Positions 8,917 to 17,216 of a DNA stretch of 64,000 nt are shown piece after piece. The stretch spans positions 186,001-250,000 of the forward strand of contig NZ_JAFFZW010000007.1 of assembly GCF_017826695.1 (NCBI RefSeq), read 5' to 3'. The DNA is from Pseudomonas alliivorans. GTDB taxonomy: Bacteria > Pseudomonadota > Gammaproteobacteria > Pseudomonadales > Pseudomonadaceae. A program made the translations under genes and the position numbers. Under the pieces are notes generated by a model. That model saw only the letters and a program-made list of their open reading frames with translations. It ran no database searches and was not told where the DNA came from. Each line of letters opens with the position of its first letter. Position 1 is the stretch's first letter.

Positions 8917-9213
8917 CTAGCCGAAGAGATGATAGACCTTCGTTGCGTTTTTGGCATTCTGCATTTTTGTCATTTCATCGACGATTGCTTGACGCTCGTC
9001 GGTTGCAATGTCAATCAACTGCCGATAGACCCCTAAAAGCTCTTCCAGATTGCTGCGCAGGGCAGGATCGTCATCAGGCGAATGGCTGACCACCTCATCG
9101 ACACATTCACGGCACGCCAAATCAAGCTTGCCGATAGCCTCCCAATCGCGCTCAGCCAGTGCCCCGACCAAAGCCTCACGGGTCTCTTCGATTCGCTTGA
9201 GTGCAACGCTCAT
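8917..9213 (-). CDS. fliT: FliT-like flagellar export chaperone
   Basis: A 98-residue, mostly helical, charged protein directly after fliS, the position of fliT in other flagellar clusters. FliT proteins keep the cap protein FliD soluble and hand it to the export apparatus. Visible helices are ALKRIEETREALVGALAERDWEAIGKLD and LRSNLEELLGVYRQLIDIATDERQAIVDEM. Small size, helix pattern and context support the call; sequence identity among FliT proteins is low, so the name rests partly on synteny. Confidence 0.75.
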   Translation of the reverse strand: MSVALKRIEETREALVGALAERDWEAIGKLDLACRECVDEVVSHSPDDDPALRSNLEELLGVYRQLIDIATDERQAIVDEMTKMQNAKNATKVYHLFG

Positions 9214-9241
9214 GATTTCTGTCTCCTGAAGGCAGCGAGCC

Positions 9242-9637
9242 TTATTGCGATTGCGTAGCGCCGATTGCGTCCCAGCCTTCCTTGACCGTGATCAACAGAC
9301 CCGCCACTTCATCAAGCATTTTCTGGTCGTTGCGTGCATTGGCTTCAGCGAGACGCGTCATCATGTAGTGATACAGCTTGTCCTGCCTGATCAGCGCCTC
9401 TGTCGGCTCTTTTTCCAGATCCAGACCATCACGCAGGCCGCCTACAATACCGATGGCCTTGCTGATGAAGATGCCCTTGTTAGCGATTTCCTTGCGTGAC
9501 ATCGCGCCCTTGGCCTGGGCAATGCGATCCAGACCGCCCTCCATCAACATCTGAACCAGACGGTGTGGGCTGGCTTCCGAGGTCTGTGCCTGGGAACCAA
9601 TCTTCTGATACTGCCGCAACGCTAACATCGGATTCAT
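9242..9637 (-). CDS. fliS: Flagellin export chaperone FliS
   Basis: A 131-residue cytoplasmic chaperone that wraps the C-terminus of flagellin before export. The family pattern is clear: LRQYQKIGSQAQTSEASPHRLVQMLMEGGLDRI near the start, then GIFISKAIGIVGGLRDGLDLEKE. It sits between fliD and fliT, as in other pseudomonads. A hairpin terminator lies between fliD and fliS, so fliS-fliT may depend partly on its own promoter. Confidence 0.95.
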   Translation of the reverse strand: MNPMLALRQYQKIGSQAQTSEASPHRLVQMLMEGGLDRIAQAKGAMSRKEIANKGIFISKAIGIVGGLRDGLDLEKEPTEALIRQDKLYHYMMTRLAEANARNDQKMLDEVAGLLITVKEGWDAIGATQSQ

Positions 9638-9713
9638 AGGGGGCCTCGTGATAAATCCAGATTACTCATATTCAAGCTATCGACGCAGCGCGAAAAAACT
9701 TTAGCCCAAAAAC

Positions 9714-9740
9714 AACAACCCGACACAGGGTCGGGTTGTT
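9714..9740 (-). terminator. Terminator after fliD
   Basis: A perfect 11-base-pair stem, AACAACCCGAC / GTCGGGTTGTT with a five-base loop. On the minus strand it is followed by GTTTTTGGG, a short T-run. It begins 28 bases after the fliD stop and before fliS. Confidence 0.8.
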
Positions 9741-9767
9741 GGCAAGCGCAATAATCGGCAAATGGAA

Positions 9768-11228
9768 CTACGAATTGTTCTTTTGTGCATTCATGGCGGC
9801 GAATATCGACGTGATGCTGCTCGCTGTTGCCTTGAGCTGCCCTACCACCAGGTCCATCGCGTTGTACTTCTTGGTCAGGCTCGCGGTGAGGGTGTCGATA
9901 CGACGGTCCAGGTCAGCCTGGTCTTTGGTCAGTTGCTTCTGCATCGCCGTCAGGCTGGTCGTTTTGCTCGGCAGAATCCCCTTGCCAGGTTCATTGTAGG
10001 GGAGGACCGCTTTGCCCAGACGACTCAGCAGACCACCTTCACCGGTGAATAGCGCCTGGATCTGGCTACCCATCTTCTTGTCACTCAACGCCGCCGTGAA
10101 CTTGGCCGAGTCCAGAGACAATGTGCCGTCGGTCTGCTGCGTCTGGATACCCAACTGAGCGAGAGAGCCAAGGCCTGAAGTAGAGGTCGAGGTGGCGATC
10201 TGGGTACGGATTACTGCCAGCAGCGAGCGAGGCGTCGCGTCGCCGGTCAGCGGAGCAGGTACGAACACATCCTTGCCGTCAGCATCCTTGCCCGTCGAAC
10301 CCTTGGTAAGCGTCGCGACAAGCTTGACCAACGTGTTGTAGGAATCGACGAAGCTCTGCAGAGAAGCCTTCAGACCATCCGTGTTGGTTGCCACGGTGAC
10401 GGTGGTGGTGGCGCCTGGCGCACTCGGCGCAACCAGGTCAAAGGTGATGCCGGAAATCGCGCCACTTACCTTGTTCGTCTTACTGGTCAGACTGAGACCG
10501 TCAACGGTGAACTCTGCGTCTCCCGCCAGTTCGGAAATCGCGCCCGCGCCTCCGATCACTTTGCCGTTGGCATCGGTGGTAGCGGTCTCCGACATTTTCT
10601 TTGTGCCATCGATATTGAACATTTCCAGACCGGAACTGCCCGCTACCGAAATGTCACTGTCTTTACCGGTTGTGGTCGAACTGAACACCAGACGTGCACC
10701 GCTGGTGTCGTTGATGATGTTCGCGGTAATGCCCTTGCCTTGAAGCGTGGAGTTGATCTTGTCGCGTGCCTGCTCCAGCGTCGAGCCCTGGTCGATCGAG
10801 ACCTCCTGAGCAACGCCATTCTGAGTGATTTTCAGGGTACCACTCGGAATGGCACTGGTCTGGGCAGCCGTCAATGCTGCAGTCGCGACCTTGGAAGGAG
10901 TCGCCAGCTTGGTGACACCGATAGCGTAAGAGCCGTTGACTGCGTTGTTGCCCGCCGTTGCCTTCACGACCTTTTCATCGGCCGAGGTCGCCGCGAAGCC
11001 ATTGAACGCAAGCGTTGTGGTGCTGTTGAGCGTGTCCATGGTTTTCTGGAACGCAGCCAGCGCGGACGACAACTGACCGACACCCGACAGCGAGGCCGAG
11101 GTAGCGGAAGTCTGCTTGTCTATCTGGGTCTGCTTGGGCGCCTTCTCGGCAGCCGCCAGCCCCTTGACGATATCACCGATATTAAGACCCGAACCCAGGC
11201 CTACTGTCGACGTAACTGGACTTGCCAT
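9768..11228 (-). CDS. fliD: Flagellar filament cap protein FliD (HAP2)
   Basis: A 486-residue cap protein that sits at the filament tip and promotes flagellin folding; in P. aeruginosa it is also an adhesin. The N-terminal D0/D1 domain is recognisable (TVGLGSGLNIGDIVKGLAAAEKAP), as is the C-terminal domain (GLLSRLGKAVLPYNEPGKGIL ending in a coiled-coil stretch). The middle is Thr/Ser/Ala/Gly-rich and variable, as expected for surface domains. AGAAGGAGAA before the ATG is a strong ribosome site. Confidence 0.95.
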   Translation of the reverse strand: MASPVTSTVGLGSGLNIGDIVKGLAAAEKAPKQTQIDKQTSATSASLSGVGQLSSALAAFQKTMDTLNSTTTLAFNGFAATSADEKVVKATAGNNAVNGSYAIGVTKLATPSKVATAALTAAQTSAIPSGTLKITQNGVAQEVSIDQGSTLEQARDKINSTLQGKGITANIINDTSGARLVFSSTTTGKDSDISVAGSSGLEMFNIDGTKKMSETATTDANGKVIGGAGAISELAGDAEFTVDGLSLTSKTNKVSGAISGITFDLVAPSAPGATTTVTVATNTDGLKASLQSFVDSYNTLVKLVATLTKGSTGKDADGKDVFVPAPLTGDATPRSLLAVIRTQIATSTSTSGLGSLAQLGIQTQQTDGTLSLDSAKFTAALSDKKMGSQIQALFTGEGGLLSRLGKAVLPYNEPGKGILPSKTTSLTAMQKQLTKDQADLDRRIDTLTASLTKKYNAMDLVVGQLKATASSITSIFAAMNAQKNNS

Positions 11229-11264
11229 TTCGCTTCTCCTTCTAGTGTGCCACCGGGCTTCGAG

Positions 11265-11280
11265 GCAATTGCTCCTCCAA
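11265..11280 (-). promoter_or_regulatory. Possible sigma-54 promoter before fliD
   Basis: The minus strand reads TGGAGGAGCAATTGCC: TGG and TTGC are present at correct -24/-12 spacing, but the CAC of the -24 box is absent. The predicted start near 11254 would give a short leader carrying the fliD ribosome site. It is a weak match; the alternative is read-through from flaG. Confidence 0.35.
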
Positions 11281-11307
11281 ACCCTGCAACAAGGACCTTA
11301 CCGGCGG

Positions 11308-11700
11308 TCAGGCCTTGGCGCGGAACAACAAACTGTTCGCATCACTCAGGCTATCGGCCAGTTTCAGGAATTCTGCACTCGGAATCTGCCGGATCACTTC
11401 ACCAGAGTCACTTGCAATGACTTTGACGATGACTTTGCCAGAACCTTCATCGATCGAAAACTCAAGATTGCGTTTGACCGAATGAAAAAATTTCTGGATG
11501 TCTTCCGCCGCGGCTTTGACTTTAGTCTGTTCCTGAGCATCATCCTTCTTGAGATCCAGGCCTTTGCTTTCATCCGAAGCGGCAACCCGCTCCACCGACT
11601 TGACGTCGGCAGGCTTATCAACAGACTTGTCCGTGGCCGGAGCCGGACTCGTCGGTTGAGCGGCCGGATAGGACACGTTCAGCTTTACACTCATCTCCAT
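11308..11700 (-). CDS. flaG: FlaG-family flagellar protein
   Basis: A 130-residue protein of the FlaG family, found between fliC and fliD in Pseudomonas and linked to filament length control. The N-terminal half is a disordered Pro/Ala/Ser/Lys-rich segment. The conserved C-terminal domain has NLEFSIDEGSGKVIVKVI and GEVIRQIPSAEFLKLAD. The ATG at 11700 (MEMSVKLN) was chosen because GGAGG lies eight bases upstream; the longer upstream reading has no such site. Confidence 0.9.
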   Translation of the reverse strand: MEMSVKLNVSYPAAQPTSPAPATDKSVDKPADVKSVERVAASDESKGLDLKKDDAQEQTKVKAAAEDIQKFFHSVKRNLEFSIDEGSGKVIVKVIASDSGEVIRQIPSAEFLKLADSLSDANSLLFRAKA

Positions 11701-11719
11701 GACCATCACCTCCGAAAGC

Positions 11720-11755
11720 AAAAAAGCGAGAGAGCACGATTACGCACTCCCCCGC
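11720..11755 (-). terminator. Terminator after fliC
   Basis: The minus strand forms a 12-base-pair stem containing four G-U pairs (GCGGGGGAGTGC / GTGCTCTCTCGC) followed by six T, directly after the fliC stop. It lets fliC be transcribed as a single-gene unit. Confidence 0.75.
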
Positions 11756-11772
11756 CAAAACTCATGCCGATA

Positions 11773-12621
11773 TTACTGAAGCAGTTTCAGTACAGCGGAT
11801 GGCAGCTGGTTGGCCTGAGACAGGATCGAAGTCGAAGCCTGTTGCAGAGTCTGCTGCTTGGTCAGCTGTGCAGTTTCAGCAGCGAAGTCGGTGTCTTGCA
11901 GACGACCCAGTGCAGCACTGGCGTTTTCGTTGATGTTCTGCAGGTTGGAGATGGTGGTGGTCAGACGGTTTTGTGCAGCACCGAGATCAGCACGGCTAGA
12001 CGAGATGGTCTGCAGAGCGGAGTCGATTGCAGTGATTGCAGCAGAGAAGGCGGCTTCTGAAGCAGCACTGTCCGAACCGACGATGCTGATGGCCGAACCA
12101 ACGCCCAGGGTTTCTGCGTCAAAGCTTGCGCTCAGGGTCAGAGTGATCTGGTTGGAGGTACCGGTGTTCGCGCCGACCTGGAAAGTCATGGTGCTGGCAG
12201 AACCATCAAGCAGGTTCTTGCCGTTCAGGTTGGTACTGGCCGAGATACGAGTCAATTCAGCGCTCATCGCGGTGAATTCTTTGTTCAAGGCAGTACGGTC
12301 GACTGCGCTGTTACTGTCGTTACGCGACTGAACTGCCAGTTCACGCATACGCTGCAGGATCGATACGGATTCTTGCAGAGCGCCTTCAGCGGTCTGAGCC
12401 AGGGACATACCGTCGTTGGCGTTCTGGATCGCTACAGTCTGACCACGAACCTGCGAGTTGATCGAAGCGATAGTGCTCAGAACACCGACGTTGTCACGGG
12501 CGTTGGTCACTTTCAGACCGGACGACAGGCGGGACATGGAAGTGGACAGTGCGTCAGAGGCACGGTTCAGGTTCTTTTGAACGGCCAACGATGTAACGTT
12601 AGTATTTACTGTTAAAGACAT
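11773..12621 (-). CDS. fliC: Flagellin FliC with unusual flg22 region
   Basis: A 282-residue flagellin, the filament subunit and a major plant-recognised pattern. The conserved D0/D1 ends are MSLTVNTNVTSLAVQKNL and TDFAAETAQLTKQQTLQQAS to LPSAVLKLLQ. The flg22 segment (residues 30-51) reads SRLSSGLK then VTNARDNVGVLSTI where P. syringae normally has INSAKDDAAGLQIA, so most of its C-terminal half is replaced. The flgII-28 segment (84-111) is near consensus. Serines 143, 164, 176, 183, 193 and 201, the six glycan acceptors reported in pv. tabaci 6605, are all present. A sigma-28 promoter drives the gene alone. Confidence 0.97.
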   Translation of the reverse strand: MSLTVNTNVTSLAVQKNLNRASDALSTSMSRLSSGLKVTNARDNVGVLSTIASINSQVRGQTVAIQNANDGMSLAQTAEGALQESVSILQRMRELAVQSRNDSNSAVDRTALNKEFTAMSAELTRISASTNLNGKNLLDGSASTMTFQVGANTGTSNQITLTLSASFDAETLGVGSAISIVGSDSAASEAAFSAAITAIDSALQTISSSRADLGAAQNRLTTTISNLQNINENASAALGRLQDTDFAAETAQLTKQQTLQQASTSILSQANQLPSAVLKLLQ

Positions 12622-12702
12622 GATGAATTCCTCGTGGGTTGTGTACTACGTGGCTTCCGGCCCCTGCAAGCGCCGGGTATGCCTAGAGAACCTTCGTAAT
12701 AG

Positions 12703-12730
12703 TTATCGTCGCGATGGCAGGTTGCTTGAG
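12703..12730 (-). promoter_or_regulatory. Sigma-28 (FliA) promoter of fliC
   Basis: The minus strand reads CTCAAG, a spacer, then GACGATAA, close to the FliA consensus TAAA/TCAAG-N14/15-GCCGATAA. The predicted start gives an untranslated leader of roughly 75 bases. The interval between fliC and the upstream gene (12622-12941) otherwise holds only the terminator at 12892-12923. Confidence 0.8.
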
Positions 12731-12891
12731 TGTTTTTTTCAAAAATTTTGCTAGCAGTCTGCCACCCCTTATAAAACAAGGGCTTGAAGCGCGCGCAACA
12801 CAGAAAAGAGGATCTTCAACAGGCCGGAACAGCGCTGTTGGATTGACCAAAATCAGTGACAGCAGGTTTTTGCAAGCGATTTATCCAGACT

Positions 12892-12923
12892 AAAACGCCC
12901 GCAACTAAGGTCGCAGGCGTTTT
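12892..12923 (-). terminator. Terminator after the fgt island
   Basis: A hairpin with arms AAAACGCC and GGCGTTTT plus inner pairs (CGC/GCA region), 18 bases past the KAS III stop, ending in TTTT on the minus strand. It is symmetrical enough to act in both directions. It separates the glycosylation island from the fliC promoter. Confidence 0.65.
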
Positions 12924-12941
12924 GGTTCAGACCGCAGGCGA

Positions 12942-13871
12942 TCACGCCCTGTAAATAATGGCCGAGCCCCAGGACAAACCCACACCAAAGCCACTCAACG
13001 CAACACGGCTCCAGGAAGAATCGAGCACGTGCTTTTCTATAAGCAGAGGAATACTGGACGACACGGTATTGCCGGTCTCGACCATGTCCTTGAGAAACTT
13101 CTCGGGCTTGTCTTCGAAACGACGCGCCACGGCGTCCACGATGGCAGCGCTGCCCTGATGAATACAGAAGGCATCGATGTCATCAGGCTGCAGACCGGAC
13201 TCGCCCAGCAGCTCATGCAGGTGAGCAGGCACTTTGAGCAATGCAAAGTTGAACACCTGACGACCGTTCATGAAGAACACGCCGTTACTCACCTTCAGGT
13301 GCGGCGCACCGGAGCCGTCCGTACCGAACTTCGCCTTGCCCAATTGCCATGCAGCGCCCTCGCTCATCCAGGTGGCGGTGGCCGCGTCACCGAACAGCAT
13401 GGTGGTGTTGCGGTCTTCAGGGTCGACAATCTTCGAGTAAGGGTCGGCCGTGATCAGCAGACCGTTTTTCAGGCCGGCTGCTTCCATGAAGCCCTTGATC
13501 GCGTAGATACCGTAGACATAGCCGGAGCAGCCCAGCGAAATATCGAACGCAGCGACGTTGGTCGAAAGCCCCAGCTTGTCCTGCACGATGGCAGCAGTGT
13601 GCGGCAGCCCTTCTTCATCACCGTTCTGGGTGACGACGATCAGTACATCGACTTCTTCGCGCTTGAGCTGAGGATTGCTGGCAAACAGCTTGTTGGCCGC
13701 TTCGACACACAGATCCGAGGTTTCCTGACCGTCTGCCTTGCGCGGCAGGAACGTGGAGCCAATCTTCCCGAGGATGAAGTCTTCATCCTTGCCGAAGCTG
13801 GCACCTTGAGCGTAGTTATCGACGCCTTCAGCGGGCACGTAACTCGCTATGCTTTTTATGCCAATCATCAT
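12942..13871 (-). CDS. Ketoacyl-ACP synthase III-like protein of the flagellin glycosylation island (orf3)
   Basis: A 309-residue thiolase-fold enzyme of the FabH/KAS III family. The catalytic triad is intact: C115 (SLGCSGYVYG), H238 (CIHQGSAAIVDA) and N268 (ETGNTVSSSIP). The glycine-rich C-terminus LSGFGVGLSWGSAI closes the fold. In P. syringae pv. glycinea and tabaci the third gene of the flagellin glycosylation island (orf3) is described as a 3-oxoacyl-ACP synthase III homologue; its position after fgt1 and fgt2 and before fliC is the same here. The acyl product is not known. The start could be either of two adjacent ATGs. The 293 bases upstream (13872-14164) show only a hairpin without a T-run at 14121-14143. 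Confidence 0.85.
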   Translation of the reverse strand: MMIGIKSIASYVPAEGVDNYAQGASFGKDEDFILGKIGSTFLPRKADGQETSDLCVEAANKLFASNPQLKREEVDVLIVVTQNGDEEGLPHTAAIVQDKLGLSTNVAAFDISLGCSGYVYGIYAIKGFMEAAGLKNGLLITADPYSKIVDPEDRNTTMLFGDAATATWMSEGAAWQLGKAKFGTDGSGAPHLKVSNGVFFMNGRQVFNFALLKVPAHLHELLGESGLQPDDIDAFCIHQGSAAIVDAVARRFEDKPEKFLKDMVETGNTVSSSIPLLIEKHVLDSSWSRVALSGFGVGLSWGSAIIYRA

Positions 13872-14164
13872 GGCTTCCCGATTAGTAAACAGGTAAATGT
13901 TCGTCCCAAAGAAATCAGGGCGCTACCGAATAGAGGCGAATTGCGGACATTTTCAGGGCGCATGACACATTAAGGCAAGTCAGACGCTTGTCACTCGCTG
14001 TAAAACATTACAGTGGAGATGCACTTTATGACCCACAGGTCACTTGAATGTGACTGCTTTGCGATTCTGGGTGAGGAAAAAACAGGGCCGGGAGGCCCTT
14101 GCGATTTGGTGTAAGGAGTGATCCGGCTGACTGGCAGCCGGATTTTCCTCAAAAACAGACGGGA

Positions 14165-17068
14165 TTAGAGAGAAGCGAGGGTAAACGCCGTGCCCTTCAA
14201 GGACAGATTGGCGTTGTAGGCTTCATCCTGCGAGAACTGCGCCGACCATTTGCCGATCAGCGCATCGCTCGCAGACTCAGGGGCATCGATCCTTCCGGAA
14301 TGGATAACCTGAACATGCGGTGTCCAGACCGTCAGATACGCCGCCTGGCCTGCTTTCAGACACAGGTCGACGTCACCCAGCGCTTCGGCGAACGGCCCTT
14401 CGTCCAGACCGCCGACGTCATCGAACAGCGCCTTGCCAATCATCAGGCAGGCCGACGAAACCGCCGAGTAGTTCTGTTCGACGACCAGACGCTGCATGTA
14501 GCCTCGGGATTTTTTCGACTCACCCACAAAGCCTGATCCCACGACACCATTGAGACCCAGAACCAGGCCAGCCTGCGTGATGGTGCCGTCCTTTTCAATA
14601 AGCCGGACACCGACAATACCGACCTCCGGGCGCTGAGCCTGGTTGAGCAGTGATTCAATCCAGCCAACATTGACGATCTGACTCTCGGCATCCAGCAGAA
14701 TCAGGTATTCGCCCTTGGCTTCCTGGCTGACGAGATTACGCAGTGCCGAGACACTCATGCGCTGTTCGGCCTTGAATACGCGGACACGGCTGGAGAGCTT
14801 CTCCTGCTGATCAAGCCAGGCGGTCAGCTCCGGTGCCGTACTCTGGTTATCGGCGATCAGGACTTCATAACGCTGATAGCGGGTGCGCTGCAGAATGCTT
14901 TGCAGGCATTGCTGCAGCTCGGGCAGATTGTCCTGACTGTGCAACAGGATCGAGACCATTGGTCGGTGACTGTGGCGATAGTCGATCTTGTAGGTGCCAG
15001 GCAGCGCTGAACCGACTTCGGCCTGATAACCGCGATGGCTCAGATGACGAGTCAAGGCCTTCTGCTCATCCGGGTTGTCTTCAAGCTCCGGCGCCTCGCA
15101 GATCAACAGCGGCTCGCTGAGATGAGCCAGACCGCTCATGCCGCCCTGCTCGATCAGACGCAGCAGCAGGTCGAATTCCAGCGCTTTCGGAAACTCCCGG
15201 GCATAACCGCCCACCTCGACCAGCAGGTCGCGCCGAATCAGCCAGTGACGCGCCATGAGGGCTGGCACACTTTGCAGCAAATCAAGATTGAAGCCTGGAC
15301 GAAACAGCGGCGCCAGCGTGCCATTGGGCTGACGTTGAATCTCGTCCACGGCAACAGCCCGACAGTGCGATGCATCGAGCAATTGGGCGCTGGCCAGCAA
15401 CAGACCGCTGCGGGTGAACTCGTCACCGGCCTGCGCCAGCATCAACCAGTCACTGGGCGACTGCTTGATGACCTGATTGATTCTGTCAACGTAGTTGCTC
15501 TCGGTGACTTTCACAAAATGCAGGGTGTTTTGCAGCGTCGTCGCTGCAGGCAGCTCGCCGGTGGTGAACACAATCACCTTGAACGACCGGTAATGGCCGT
15601 TCATCAGGCTGTCGAATGTCGCCTGCAACTTGAAGACGTCAGCCTCCAGATCCAGCAACAGGATGCCGATCTGCGATCCGGCAGGCTGTTTCGACAGGCG
15701 GGCCGTAAGCGTTTTCAATTGCGCAGGCTTCGGATCGCGCGAGTCCAGCCAGCTCAGCAGGCGCCCCGATTCCATGCGGTCGAGCAGCCGGCTGTTACTG
15801 TGACTGGAAACTGCGAGCAGACGCTGCGCCCAGGCAGAGATGTCCTCGGCTTCCCCTTCATCGTCTGCAGAGCCGGCAAGTTCTTTCGCCAATGCCTGAA
15901 CGACATCAATGCTGAACGCGTACGTGGCATAGGCCTGCCACAACCGACTGATCCGCGTCTCCGTATCGGGGTTGCTCTGCGGGCGCAACAGCTCGAATTG
16001 TTTGAGCAGCGCAGCTTCAAGTCCTTCCATTTGCAGGCGACCTGCCGGGAAGACGTGAATCAGAAACTCGATTCGAGCCAACTCGTCAAAGAATGGCTGG
16101 TTATAGAACGGCAGATCGACAAACTGCCGAGGCTCGAAGTGCGCTTCTGAGCACGCAAGACCGACGTTCCATAGCGCGCTGAACAGTTTCTCATCCGCTT
16201 GCCACGGCTGGGTTTCAAGACCGTCCGCTGCGGCTTGAAGCCCCTCGAGAACGGTTTGAACGCCTGGCTCCCCTACAAGACCGGACGCCTCGTCCATTGC
16301 CGATATCAGGGTGTGGGCGAATGCTTCACGCGCGGCGCGGGCCTTGGGGTCGATATGCTTGACCGCGCCAGAGACGGCCCCGCCCAGACGTGTCTGCGCG
16401 TCCTTGTCCAACGCATGATGCAGCGCATAGGGGATCGGCAATATGCGCAGTTTTGCGGCGGCCGCCAAATAAGTCATGTAGCCGAGTTCCTGCCAGTGCA
16501 ACTCGGTCTGCTCTTTCACCGTGGAAAACCAGCGACGAGCCAGTTCGGTACGTGTCACGGCGTTGAGCAGCGAGATGCCCTGCCCCAGGAAGCTCAGCAA
16601 CCGGTCTGCGGATGATTCGCTGGCATAATCCTCAGCGATCCGGCGATCCCGGCGCATGTAGTCCACCTGACCGACCAGTGCCTGATAGCTCAGGCTGTAG
16701 CCCTGGCAGGCCCCGTACGAGTCGTTGTCTTCCAGAAAGCTCAGCGCTTCGGTCAAAGCGTCGGGCAACAGAAAACTGTCGACACTGGCGTACGCCACGA
16801 ACGGCGTGGTCACGTGTCGAAGGCCTTCAGCCAGTAAGACGCTCAAGCCTTTTTCGGCAAGCGTTGCAGCGTGCACGTAGTACAGGCCGGGAATCGCGGC
16901 GATACCGGCAGCCGGTTCCGACGAGGTATCCACAAGGACAATACTGCATGGAAAATTGCTGTAGTACTTCAATGCTCGACGCAGGAAATCCGGCTGATCC
17001 TGATTCAGCAACAGCAGGGTCAGACGCTGATTCAAGGGTGTGGCTTCATTCCCGAAGTGGCTTTGCAT
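14165..17068 (-). CDS. fgt2: Flagellin glycosyltransferase Fgt2
   Basis: A 967-residue protein with an N-terminal nucleotide-sugar-type domain (RLTLLLLNQDQPDFLRRAL at the start), a long central region with Rossmann-like segments, and a GT-A (GT2) domain from about residue 690 (RPMVSILLHSQDNLPELQQC; EYLILLDAESQIV as the acidic DxD-like site; EVGIVGVRLIEKDG; SSACLMIGKALFDDVGGLDE). In pv. tabaci and glycinea fgt2 mutants make under-glycosylated flagellin, and the enzyme is thought to extend the rhamnose chains. Size and position between fgt1 and orf3 match those islands. Cytoplasmic: no signal peptide or membrane segment. Confidence 0.88.
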   Translation of the reverse strand: MQSHFGNEATPLNQRLTLLLLNQDQPDFLRRALKYYSNFPCSIVLVDTSSEPAAGIAAIPGLYYVHAATLAEKGLSVLLAEGLRHVTTPFVAYASVDSFLLPDALTEALSFLEDNDSYGACQGYSLSYQALVGQVDYMRRDRRIAEDYASESSADRLLSFLGQGISLLNAVTRTELARRWFSTVKEQTELHWQELGYMTYLAAAAKLRILPIPYALHHALDKDAQTRLGGAVSGAVKHIDPKARAAREAFAHTLISAMDEASGLVGEPGVQTVLEGLQAAADGLETQPWQADEKLFSALWNVGLACSEAHFEPRQFVDLPFYNQPFFDELARIEFLIHVFPAGRLQMEGLEAALLKQFELLRPQSNPDTETRISRLWQAYATYAFSIDVVQALAKELAGSADDEGEAEDISAWAQRLLAVSSHSNSRLLDRMESGRLLSWLDSRDPKPAQLKTLTARLSKQPAGSQIGILLLDLEADVFKLQATFDSLMNGHYRSFKVIVFTTGELPAATTLQNTLHFVKVTESNYVDRINQVIKQSPSDWLMLAQAGDEFTRSGLLLASAQLLDASHCRAVAVDEIQRQPNGTLAPLFRPGFNLDLLQSVPALMARHWLIRRDLLVEVGGYAREFPKALEFDLLLRLIEQGGMSGLAHLSEPLLICEAPELEDNPDEQKALTRHLSHRGYQAEVGSALPGTYKIDYRHSHRPMVSILLHSQDNLPELQQCLQSILQRTRYQRYEVLIADNQSTAPELTAWLDQQEKLSSRVRVFKAEQRMSVSALRNLVSQEAKGEYLILLDAESQIVNVGWIESLLNQAQRPEVGIVGVRLIEKDGTITQAGLVLGLNGVVGSGFVGESKKSRGYMQRLVVEQNYSAVSSACLMIGKALFDDVGGLDEGPFAEALGDVDLCLKAGQAAYLTVWTPHVQVIHSGRIDAPESASDALIGKWSAQFSQDEAYNANLSLKGTAFTLASL

Positions 17069-17216
17069 ACTCTTTCCTATAGCGAACCGATAACACCCTC
17101 AACCCGGTCCGAGCCGGCATTGAAGCAAGAACAGAACATAACAGCTTCAGCGTCCCGGACCGACTCAGGCCCGGTTTATGGCCAAAAAGCCACGCGCAAG
17201 CTCAACAGGTACAACG

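Noticed and set aside
12942..13871. Calling this gene the housekeeping fabH
   Set aside because: The triad is intact, but the gene sits in the flagellin glycosylation island without fatty-acid genes, and a second homologue is present in the viosamine locus. A dedicated role is more likely.
14121..14143. Hairpin ATCCGGCTG / CAGCCGGAT after fgt2
   Set aside because: The T-run follows it on the plus strand, where no gene ends; on the minus strand nothing supports termination. Not listed as a terminator.
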